The notes under the pieces: model-generated
What the model was told of the DNA's origin: nothing
Database searches by the model: none
Seen by the model: only the letters and a program-made list of their open reading frames with translations
Position numbers and translations under genes: made by a program
Source of the DNA: Bacteroidota bacterium
GTDB taxonomy: Bacteria > Bacteroidota > Bacteroidia > J057 > JADKCL01
Direction of reading: 5' to 3'
Length of the DNA stretch: 64,000 nucleotides
NCBI GenBank assembly: GCA_016718825.1
Contig: JADKCL010000006.1
Span: 62,001-126,000, forward strand
Shown: positions 45,364-53,940 of the stretch, one piece after another
How the letters are laid out: every line of letters begins with the position of its first letter
Numbering within the stretch: position 1 is the first letter of the stretch

Positions 45364-46862
45364 ATGTCCAGATTGCTCCTGCTTTCGGTCTTTGTCATTG
45401 CCACCTGCGGACTCATCTATGAGTTGGTCGCAGGCGCCTTGGCGAGCTACCTGCTGGGGGACAGCATTACGCAATTTTCGACGGTGATCGGGGCTTACCT
45501 GTTCTCGATGGGCATCGGCTCCTTCCTGTCCAAGTACATTCAACGCAACCTCATTCCGACATTCATCCGCGTCGAAATCCTGATTGGCCTCGTCGGTGGC
45601 TTTAGTGCGGCTTTTCTTTTTGTCGTCTTCGAATTCGTCACGGCCTTCAAGTTGCTGCTTTACGGAGAAGTCGCCATCACCGGTATCTTGGTGGGCCTTG
45701 AAATTCCGCTGCTGATGCGCATCCTCAAGGATGAATTCGAATTCAAGGACCTCGTCAGCCACATTTTCACCTTTGACTACATCGGCGCCTTGCTCGCCTC
45801 CATTTTGTTTCCGATCGTGTTGGTACCTCACCTCGGATTGATCCGCACTGCCATGCTGTTCGGCATCCTGAATGTCGTCGTGGCACTTTGGTCGGTGCAT
45901 GTTTTCCGCGAAAAAATCAAATCCCCGGGGTCGCTCCGCGCCGCAGGATTGACAGTTTTGCTTGCCCTCGGAATCGGATTCGGCTACGGGGAAAACATCC
46001 TGTCCTTCGCAGAGAGCCAAACCTATCCCGGCAAGGTCGTTTATGCCAAATCCTCTCCCTATCAGCGGATTGTGCTCAGCCGCGGCCGGGACCACTTCCG
46101 GCTGTACCTCAATGGAAACCTGCAATTCGATTCCCGCGACGAGTACCGCTACCACGAAGCCCTCGTGCATCCCGGACTTTCCGCCGTCAAGAATCCCAAA
46201 AAATGTGCTCGTTCTCGGTGGCGGCGACGGCCTCGCTGTCCGCGAAATCTTGAAATATCCATCCGTCGAGCACATCACGCTGGTGGATTTGGACGCCGAG
46301 GTGACCGTGCTGTTCAAAAGCCGCCCCGAACTCGCCGAGATGAATGGCCATGCTTTTTCCAACCCCAAAGTCGAGGTCATTCATGCCGATGCCTTCACTT
46401 GGCTGCGCGATTGCAAGACCAAATTCGACTTCGTGACCGTCGATTTTCCCGATCCGGTCAATTATTCCGTCGGGAAACTCTATTCGCTGAGCCTGTATGA
46501 GGAACTCGACAAAGTGATGGGGGAGGGGGCGATTGCCGCGATACAAAGCACTTCGCCCTATGTCGCGCCGATGAGTTATTGGTGCGTCGACCGGACCTTG
46601 CGTGAGACAGGTTTTTTACACGGTGCCTTACCATGCTTATGTGCCTTCTTTCGGCGAATGGGGCTATATCATGGCCATGCACCGTCCTTGGGCCATACCA
46701 GAAAAGTACCCCGAGGGTCTGCGTTTTGTCGATCCCGAAACCGTAGCGCAGATGCTGCACTTCCCGACCGACATGATTCGCACCAACGTGGAGGTCAACC
46801 GGCTCAACAATCAGGCGCTCGTGCAATATTTCGAGTCGGAATGGGCGAAATATGAAGAATGA
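45364..46862 (+). CDS. Membrane-embedded polyamine aminopropyltransferase (spermidine synthase-like), two frameshifts
   Basis: The restored protein is 498 residues. The N-terminal half has about seven TM helices (LLLLSVFVIATCGLIYELVAG, LGDSITQFSTVIGAYLFSMG, GFSAAFLFVVFEFVTAFKL). The C-terminal half is a spermidine/spermine synthase domain: LGGGDGLAVREILKYP, ITLVDLDAEV, VDFPDPVNYSVGKLYSL, TGFYTVPYHAYVPSFGEWGY. The frame breaks twice, in the A6 run 46198-46203 and the T6 run 46612-46617; removing one base from each restores all motifs. The enzyme family transfers aminopropyl groups from decarboxylated SAM, but no SpeD gene is seen here. It overlaps the oxidoreductase start by 11 nt. Confidence 0.87.
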
Positions 46863-48480
46863 CCCGCTTTCCCGAAGGCAATTCCTGACCCGCGCCGGAT
46901 TGGCAGGTTTGGGAATTTTGGCTTTGGGCGGAGGCGCTTGGTCCTGCAAAAACGAGGCGAATGCAATCCCCGGCAGCCTTTTGGGGCCGGATGTTGAAAA
47001 TGGACACCGTTTGCGGGAGGCCATGGCCCGTCCCAAGGTCGTCCAAACGATTAAAACGGACATACTGATCGTCGGAGGCGGCGTTGCCGGACTCGCTGCT
47101 GCCTGGCAATTGCGCCAAAGGGGCATCCACGATTTTGTTTTGCTGGAAATGGAGGGCGAATGCGGCGGAAATTCCCGTGGCGGAACGCAAAACAGCTTGC
47201 GTCACCCTTGGGGAGCGCATTATTTGCCCGTTCCCGATGGCAACAACCTGCCTTTGATGCAGTTTTTGCAGGAAAACGCCGTCGTCAAAGGCTTTGATCT
47301 TGCAAATCGTCCCATTTTCAACGAATTGTACCTTTGCCATTCCCCGCAGGAGCGCCTGCTCATTCATGGCACTTGGCAAAAGGGACTCGTTCCCAATCTT
47401 GGCGTTCCCGATGCCGAAAAGGCGCAAATCCAGCGGTTTTTTGCCGAAATAGACGCTTGGAAGCAACGCATCGGCAACGATGGTAAGCCCGCTTTTGCGA
47501 TTCCCGCCGATGAGAGTTCGCAGGATCCGGATTTCCTGCAACTGGATCTCCAAACGATGGCCGCTTGGTTGCTGGAAAAGGGACTGAATTCGGAGCATTT
47601 GCGCTGGTACGTCGACTATTGTTGCCGCGACGACTTCGGTTTGGGCGTGGACGAATGTTCGGCATGGGCGGGAATGCACTATTTCGCGGCGCGGACAGGT
47701 GGGGGAGCGAATGCAGAAAGCGGGGCGGTTTTGACGTGGCCGCAAGGCAACGGTTGGCTGACCGAACGCTTGCGGGATGGACTTTCGAACGGAAAGCAGG
47801 TATTGCAGCGGAAAATGGTTTTCTCCTTGGAGAATATGCCGGAGGGTGTCGAAGCCTTGGCGCTCGACCTCGACCGCGCGGGCGAATGTGTACGCGTGCA
47901 AGCGCGCGCGGCCGTGTTCGCGGGTCCGCAATACGTGGCAGCGCATGTGGTGCGCGGGCATTCGGGCCTGAATCCTGCCTTCACGTATGCGCCATGGATG
48001 GTCGCCAACGCACGTGTGAAACTCAGAGGAAATTCCGCGCTCAGCGACATCCATTGGGACAATGTCGCCTACGGCCGCCCGTCGCTCGGATATGTTTATG
48101 CCGGGCAGCAAGGTCTGCAAGGCAATATTCCCGAGGAGGCGATGCTCACTTGGTACGAACCACTGACCGGAATGGCGCCCGTTGCGGCCCGCAAGCAGGC
48201 TTTGGAAAAGGACTACGCCCATTGGCAGGCGTATGTGATGGCAGATTTGGAGTTTATGCACCCCGGTTTGGTCGCGGATGTCAAGCAGCTCGATGTCTGG
48301 CGCTGGGGCCACGGCATGGTGCGGCCCGTTCCGGGAATGCTTACCGGCAAGCCGATCGCAGCTGCACGATTGCCGATCGGGAACATCCACTTCGCCCACA
48401 GCGATCTCAGCGGCATTTCGATTTTTGAAGAGGCCTTTCACCGAGGGGTTTTGGCTGCAAATGCGGTTATTGCGTTGTGA
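46852..48480 (+). CDS. Tat-exported FAD-dependent oxidoreductase (amine-oxidase-like)
   Basis: A 542-residue protein with a twin-arginine signal (LSRRQFLTRAGLAGLG) and a possible lipobox (GAWSC, Cys32). The FAD-binding motif ILIVGGGVAGLAAAWQL (about residues 67-85) is followed by LLEMEGECGGNSRGG, as in flavin amine oxidases, and a C-terminal FAD closure segment (GISIFEEAFHRGVLAANAV). Placed next to a polyamine synthase it may oxidise a polyamine or a related amine in the periplasm; this is inference. Its ATG overlaps the preceding gene, so the two are coupled. An IS110 element lies 190 nt downstream. Confidence 0.87.
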   Translation: MKNDPLSRRQFLTRAGLAGLGILALGGGAWSCKNEANAIPGSLLGPDVENGHRLREAMARPKVVQTIKTDILIVGGGVAGLAAAWQLRQRGIHDFVLLEMEGECGGNSRGGTQNSLRHPWGAHYLPVPDGNNLPLMQFLQENAVVKGFDLANRPIFNELYLCHSPQERLLIHGTWQKGLVPNLGVPDAEKAQIQRFFAEIDAWKQRIGNDGKPAFAIPADESSQDPDFLQLDLQTMAAWLLEKGLNSEHLRWYVDYCCRDDFGLGVDECSAWAGMHYFAARTGGGANAESGAVLTWPQGNGWLTERLRDGLSNGKQVLQRKMVFSLENMPEGVEALALDLDRAGECVRVQARAAVFAGPQYVAAHVVRGHSGLNPAFTYAPWMVANARVKLRGNSALSDIHWDNVAYGRPSLGYVYAGQQGLQGNIPEEAMLTWYEPLTGMAPVAARKQALEKDYAHWQAYVMADLEFMHPGLVADVKQLDVWRWGHGMVRPVPGMLTGKPIAAARLPIGNIHFAHSDLSGISIFEEAFHRGVLAANAVIAL

Positions 48481-48672
48481 TTTGGCCACAAAGACACGAA
48501 GATTTCTATGATCAAATCCTAATTTAGACGCAAAAGATTATTTGGTGGACCTTTTTTCGTTTTATTTATGACTTGCAGCTCAAAGCGCACGGCTACGCCA
48601 TCCATCTGTGCCAACACAGCGGTCAATGGGATCTTTGAACCCCTCCCCCGAGGTTTGTTTGTTATGGTGTAA

Positions 48673-49692
48673 TCAGGCTCTTTTTGATTCTGGATTCCAG
48701 TCAACCTGGAATCGCTCCTGCCTGCGAATGACGGAAAATGCCCTGCCTAACAGCTTATTCCTGATTATGTTGATTGAAGCCATGGGTTCGACCCCTTCGG
48801 CTACTCTTCGTTGGTGATAGGTCTTCAACTCAAGGTCAAATCGTGATGCTGACCATGCGGCAGTGGTCAAGAGTGCCTTTGCAATCCGGTTGCCCATTCT
48901 TGAGATCTTGGTCTTCCCCTTGACACTTGTTCCCGAACTGTGTGGAAATGGTGCTACGCCACAGAAACATGCAAATTGCTTGGCGTTGGCAAACAGGGTG
49001 AAGTTCTGTGTGAAAACGATGAGCATTACCGCTGTCTCGCGTCCGATCCCTTTAATGGACTTCAGGAGCTCCATATTTTGCTGGATTTCAGGCACCTCTG
49101 CTACAATTTCTGCGATCCTCTCCTCGATACTCACCTTGGATGCAACGAGTTCCTTCACCGCCTTTTCGGAAAATTTGCCTGTTCCTGCGGCAACCTTGTT
49201 TCCCATCTGGGCCGCCTCCCTGATGGGTACGGTCAAAATGCCGATGACCTTGACAAGTCGGTTGCGTTCTGAAAACAATGCCCGCAACTCGGCGATTTCG
49301 TGCGGTGGCCTTTTCCAAAGCTTGGCCTTGTCAATGAAACGACAAGCATAAACCGCAATCTGTCGTGCGTCAGCTTGGTCGCTTTTCCCACGGACGATCC
49401 CCAAACTCCGCTTTATGGCGGTAGGGTTTTCCATCCAAGTATTGAGACTTTTGGCATCACTCGCTTCCAAGAAAGGGGTGCAGTAATTGCCGGTATGTTC
49501 CAAGCAGAAAATCGTGTTTTTCACGTCAAACCCCTTGATTTTCTTCAGTTTCACCAACATCGACTTGATTGCCGGTACAAGATTTTCAATCTCATACTCC
49601 TCAAGGATTTGGCGAGAGGAATCGCAGATCGCGATGTTCAACGTCAGTTTTGAGACGTCAATTCCCACATAATGCGTAAATTGCTCTTGCAT
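48673..49692 (-). CDS. IS110-family transposase (DEDD recombinase)
   Basis: A 339-residue transposase. The N-terminal RuvC-like DEDD domain has YVGIDVSKLTLNIA, CLEHTGNYC, GKSDQADARQIAVYA; a coiled-coil middle follows; the C-terminal Transposase_20 domain has LLKSIKGIGRETAVMLIVF, FACFCGVAPFPHSSG and the serine-region SRMGNRIAKALLTTAAW. All key residues appear intact, so it could be active. The ATG at 49692 matches the family start (MQEQFTHYVGID); the frame is open to 49755 but the extra residues are not family-like. Confidence 0.95.
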   Translation of the reverse strand: MQEQFTHYVGIDVSKLTLNIAICDSSRQILEEYEIENLVPAIKSMLVKLKKIKGFDVKNTIFCLEHTGNYCTPFLEASDAKSLNTWMENPTAIKRSLGIVRGKSDQADARQIAVYACRFIDKAKLWKRPPHEIAELRALFSERNRLVKVIGILTVPIREAAQMGNKVAAGTGKFSEKAVKELVASKVSIEERIAEIVAEVPEIQQNMELLKSIKGIGRETAVMLIVFTQNFTLFANAKQFACFCGVAPFPHSSGTSVKGKTKISRMGNRIAKALLTTAAWSASRFDLELKTYHQRRVAEGVEPMASINIIRNKLLGRAFSVIRRQERFQVDWNPESKRA

Positions 49693-49860
49693 AATTATTT
49701 TGTTGTGTAGTCCAGCACTGACGGCGACCTCCAAGTCCTTTAATGGATCCGGCAAGATCCAAGTTTCTATCAGGAGCGTTCCGCAGTTTGGGGGGAGCGT
49801 CTAAATCTTCGTATAGGTCATACCTTTGGCACAAGAAGCCGCAGCTCCCCCCTGGACTAC
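49693..49860 (-). ncRNA. Candidate bridge-RNA region of the IS110 element
   Basis: The noncoding DNA upstream of the transposase start has a nested fold: GGGGGGAGC (49790-49798) pairs with GCTCCCCCC (49844-49852), CTTC (49807-49810) with GAAG (49835-49838), and GTAT (49811-49814) with ATAC (49820-49823). IS110-group elements are known to encode a structured bridge RNA in this position. Exact ends, strand and loops are not established here. Confidence 0.4.
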
Positions 49861-50025
49861 GATGAATAAAACCAAGGATACAGAAGAATCTTCGGTATCA
49901 CTTGGAAGAAACGTTATGGGAGCAAACTAAAGGACACAAAGTCCAAAAGCAGCTTTTTCTTCGTGCCTTAGTGTCTTCGTGGCAAGAAATAGAATAAAAA
50001 TACCTTGACCCAAAGTTCAAATTCA
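49861..50025. other. Spacer right of the IS element
   Basis: Contains CTTCGTGCCTTAGTGTCTTCGTGG at 49964-49987, an inverted relative of the filler at 48485. No gene and no clear promoter are seen. Confidence 0.4.
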
Positions 50026-51113
50026 ATGCAACATAGGCAGCCCTGGATCTACAAATCCTGGGTAGACCTGCTGTTCATTGTTGCGCCGGCGTTTCTGGCG
50101 ACGTTGGTCGTTTTGCTGTTTCCGGGTTGGTTCGAAGATTCGGAGGCGATGCCACCATTGGCTTGGCTGCTATTGATCGTCGGTGTCGATGTCGCCCATG
50201 TTTACAGCACGCTTTGGCGCACCTATTTGGATCCGACGGAGTTTGACCGTCACCGCAACTTGCTCACCTACACGCCCATTGCAGTTTGGGTCGGCGGAAT
50301 TTTGCTGTATTCGATGGGGCCGATGGTTTTTTGGAGAGTATTGGCTTACCTCGCTGTTTTCCATTTTGTGCGGCAGCAATACGGCTTATGTCGGTCTACG
50401 CAAGACAGCAAAACCGACCAAAATGGGAGCGGTGGATCGATGCAACGACAATTTACGGACTCACGTTGTATCCGATTCTTTATTGGCATACCCACCTCCC
50501 ACGGAATTTCAGCTGGTTTGTCGAAGGCGATTTTTTGGCTTTGAATGCCCCATGGCTGGCCGAGGTCGGATTCTGGCTGTATGGGTTGATCGCATTCGCC
50601 TATGTCGGCAAGGAATTGAAAATGAGCCTTCAACGGGGATTCAACCTTCCGAAGAACCTGATCGTTTTGGGCACGGGCTTGAGTTGGTATTGCGGAATCG
50701 TCTTGCGCAATGGCGACATGGCCTTCACCGCAACGAACGTCATCGCCCATGGTTTGCCCTATATCGCAATGATTTGGATCTATGGTCGCAAGAAGCATCC
50801 GCCCGAGGCAGCTGCCAAAGCCCCGAATGTCTGGATGAAATGGGGTTTCCGATTGGCATTTTTGCCAGCTTTTTTAGGCGTTTTGTTGGTTTTGGCCTAT
50901 TTGGAGGAGGGGCTGTGGGAAGGGCTCGTTTGGCGTGACCATGCTGCGCTGTTTCCTTGGGCCGATATTTTGCCATTCGTCAGCGAATCAGCCACCCTTG
51001 CGATCATCGTGCCTTTGTTGTCGTTGCCGCAAGTGACGCATTACATTGTGGATGGCTTTATTTGGAAGCTCCGGAAAAAGGATGCGGACTTGCGGGTGAT
51101 TGATGAGAAGTGA
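50026..51113 (+). CDS. Polytopic membrane protein with conserved-looking His residues, one frameshift
   Basis: The restored protein is 362 residues with eight or nine TM helices (LLFIVAPAFLATLVVLLF, LAWLLLIVGVDVAHVYST, LIVLGTGLSWYCGIVL, LAFLPAFLGVLLVLAYL). Histidines lie at or in helices: DVAHVYSTLWRTYLDP, LAVFHFVRQQYG, TNVIAHGLPYIAMIW, QVTHYIVDGFIWKLRKKD, suggesting a membrane metalloenzyme or carrier. One T missing at 50386-50387 breaks the frame; adding it gives QQYGFMSVYARQQNRPKW. Start ATG 50026. I do not recognise the family. It may have belonged to the polyamine cluster before the IS110 insertion. Confidence 0.75.
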
Positions 51114-51165
51114 ATGTTCTTTGTGTTGAAAAGCCGCAAAGGCCGCAAAGTCAAACAATCGCCGA

Positions 51166-51207
51166 CTTTTCACTTATAACTTATCACTTTTCACTTATAA
51201 CTGAAAG
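51166..51207. repeat. Degenerate heptanucleotide array overlapping a gene end
   Basis: CTTTTCA, CTTATAA, CTTATCA, CTTTTCA, CTTATAA, CTGAAAG in tandem. The minus-strand SGNH-like gene ends inside it: its last codons (SVISEK) and stop are read from the array. Confidence 0.8.
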
Positions 51208-52316
51208 CGCTTGATCCACAAAATTAAATGGGTAGCGGTGCAGGTTGTCCGTGTTGACCGTGAGGATGACTGCGTCGACGTTGGTGATGGTCTGCAGCAG
51301 GTCAAATTGGTCGATGAAACGGGCGCCTTGCCATTGGTCGCTGAAGACTTCGTAGTTATAATAGCGGTATTGGGAGCCGGATGCGAAGCAATTTTTGTGA
51401 ATGCCTTGGTTGTAGACCTTCCACCAAAAGCTGTCGCCAATCACCAAAACCCGCGGCCGGAGACGGCCTTCGGTGGCATATTGCAATTCCGGATAGTCGA
51501 TCGGGGCCGGTTCCAAGTCCCATATCAAGTTGAGGAGATCCCCGGCATCGGCATCGGTATCCCGCATTTCCAGCGAGGTCTTGAAGCCTTTGATTTGTGG
51601 TCGAACAAAAGACTTGCCGTGGAGGCGTTCGAGTGTATGAATGATCGAATCAGCCGCCAAGGCGGCGCCGTAATCCGTCCAATGCGTGCCCGTACGCGGA
51701 TAAATGCGGTGCGGTTTTTTGGTCGCCATCCATTCCTTCAATGGCCCGGCAAAGTCGATCATGTAGGCATTCGCCTCCTGTAGCGATTTGGCATAGGCGG
51801 GGTAATTGGAATTCCCGGGGAATTGCAGGTTTTCGTCCGGCAAATATTCCGGCATCAGCTGCAATTTGCTGGGCGTGAGCACTGTGAGTAAGGCAATCTG
51901 CCGTTGTGCAAGCCAATTTTGTAGGATCAAGGTATGTTCCGTATGGTACTTGACCATGTCCCATCCGGCGAAATCCTTCCCTTGAATCGTCGCCACGGAG
52001 CCGCGGCCGAACAATTCGTTGTCCTTGCCGATCATGACGGAACGGTAGGGCTCGTTGAAGACGGAATAGTCGATTTGGTTGCGCAGACGCACCATACTTG
52101 CACGCAAACCCATCCAATTGTACATCCGCACGACGTAATTCGTCTGAAAATTCCCATTCAACCACGTACTGTCCTTCAGCGGAATCGAATCCACGACTTC
52201 CTCGACCCTGCCAGCGGCTTTTCATCGAAAATCTCGGTCTTTTCCTGCACCAAGGGCAAAAAAAGCACCGTCAGGATCACCGAAAAACAAATCGTATGCA
52301 GGGTTTTCGCTTTCAT
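51184..52316 (-). CDS. SGNH/AlgX-like O-acetylation partner protein, one frameshift
   Basis: The restored protein is 377 residues. An N-terminal TM or signal segment (TICFSVILTVLFLPLVQ) is followed by an AlgX/AlgJ-like SGNH hydrolase-type domain with MIGKDNELFGRG, ALLTVLTPSKLQLMPE, PRTGTHWTDYGAALAAD, RVLVIGDSFWW. The frame breaks in the CCC at 52206-52208 (GGG on the coding strand); one extra base gives PLAGVEEVVDSIPLKD. It starts 2 nt after the MBOAT stop, so the pair is coupled, the classic arrangement for exopolysaccharide O-acetylation. The C-terminus falls in a heptad repeat. Confidence 0.82.
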
Positions 52317-52318
52317 GG

Positions 52319-53754
52319 TCAGAACATGTAGTAGATAAATGGCCGAAATCCCATGGTGGCGATCTCACTGATGCTCAAAACCAGTAGAATCAAAGCAATG
52401 ACAGACAAACTCACCGTTTGCCAGCCCTTTTCGGGGAGGGAAAATCCCTTGTCTTGCCATTTTCCGATGGCTGGAATGGCCGCGAGGAATGAAAATACCG
52501 CTGCGATTGCCAACATGAACCAGAATTTGTTGCCAAGGTACAGGTTCAAGTCCTCCCAAGGTGTTTTGGCAATCTGGAATTTGAACATTTCCTTGAAGAA
52601 TGCCCATGCGGTACCCACATTCGGAGCCTTGAAGAAGACACAACCCAGCACAAACAGGAAGAATGTCCAAGGAATCGTGAGCGCTTTGGGCAGTTTCTCA
52701 AGCCTGCGGAGCAGGAACATACGTTCCAAGACCACCCAAGTCCCGTGCCAGATACCAAAGAGGATGAATGTCCATCCGGCACCGTGCCAAAATCCGACAG
52801 CGAAGAATACGATCCAGAGATTGAGGTAGGTCCGCCAAGGTTTGGCTTCCCGATTGCCGCCCAGCGGGATGTACAGGTAGTTGCGCATCCATTCGCCAAG
52901 GGTGATATGCCAACGCCGCCAAAACTCGGTGATGCTCGCGGAGCGAAAGGGTGTTTTGAAGTTTTCCGGAAAGCGGAAGCCCATCATCCGCGCCAAGCCA
53001 ATCGCCATGTCGCTGTAGCCTGCAAAGTCATGGTAAACGACAAAGGCAAATCCGATGGCGCCGATCCAACAAAGCAAAAAGTCCAATTGGGCATGCGGAA
53101 GGGCAAAAATCTTGTTGACCTGTCCGGAAAGTGTATCGGCGATCAGGACTTTGCGGCCAAGGCCGACGGCAAACCTGATCATCCCTTCGAGCCGGTAGCT
53201 GATGTTTTCGTTGGCCTTGCGGTCGAGCAATTGATCGGCCATGTCGCGGTACCTCAGAATCGGACCGGCAATCAGATGCGGAAACATCATCACGAGCAGC
53301 AAGTAATCGAATGGGTTCTTGAGCGGTGGTTTTCGCCGCGGCGCACGTCGATCAGGTAACTCAGCTGCTGAAAAGTGAAAAAGGAGATGCCCAGCGGCAA
53401 AGCCACTTGTGTCCAACCGATCGCCTCGACCCCGATTCCTTTCAAAAAGACGTTGGTATTCTCGACAAAAAAGTTGGCGTATTTGAAATAAAGCAGGGTT
53501 CCCAGGTTGTAGACCACAGCGAAAGCCAGCCATTTGCCTGCGTTTTTGTCCCGCTTGCCGATTTGCAGGGCGACCCAATAATCTGCGAATGCCAGCCCGA
53601 TCAGGACAAAGACAAATTTTGGAGCTCCCCAGGCGTAAAAAACGAGGCTGCCCAGCAGGGCGACGTAGTTGCGGAGCTTCTGTGGCGTCGCCAAGTACAC
53701 CGCCAAAAACACCGGGAGAAAGTACAGCAGGAAAAGATTGCTGGCGAAAATCAT
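52319..53754 (-). CDS. MBOAT family O-acyltransferase, one frameshift
   Basis: The restored protein is 478 residues, a normal MBOAT length. N-terminal part: MIFASNLFLLYFLPVFLAVY, FYAWGAPKFVFVLI, LLYFKYANFF, LPLGISFFTFQQLSYLIDV. C-terminal part: FPHLIAGPILRYRDM, DFAGYSDMAIGLARMMGF, SITEFWRRWHITLGEWMRNYLYIPL and the catalytic GFWHGAGWTFILFG. The break is in the T4 run 53330-53333 (A4 on the coding strand); one extra base gives RRGEKPPLKNPFDYLL. MBOAT enzymes move acyl groups across the membrane, in bacteria typically to acetylate alginate-like polymers or teichoic acids; the acceptor here is unknown. Confidence 0.9.
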
Positions 53755-53940
53755 CGTTCTCCAAGATAGCGGGTTTCTCGCGGATGGCCAAAGTCCGTTG
53801 TAAATCCGCCGATCCTCGATCGACACCTGCATTTGCCGGAAATCGCCTCGAATGTGGATTTCAGGCTGAATTTGGTTCGTTGAGAAACTGATTCACTTCC
53901 TCCGAATCCATTCCTATATTGCATTCAGATCGAGCGTCTC

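Larger units (their letters stand above)
48600..49860 (-). mobile_element. IS110-family insertion sequence (approximate ends)
   Basis: One transposase gene plus noncoding flanks. IS110 elements lack clear terminal inverted repeats, so the ends are estimated. Related filler sequence (CCACAAAGACACGAAG at 48485-48500; an inverted variant near 49964-49983) flanks the insertion. It separates the oxidoreductase gene from the membrane protein at 50026. Confidence 0.6.

Noticed and set aside
45962..46855. Separate methyltransferase-like gene
   Set aside because: It is the middle frame of the frameshifted aminopropyltransferase; the upstream TM half and downstream GFYTVPYHAY motif belong to the same protein.
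46804..48489. 561-codon minus-strand open frame
   Set aside because: Antisense of the FAD oxidoreductase, whose Tat signal and FAD motif are clear.
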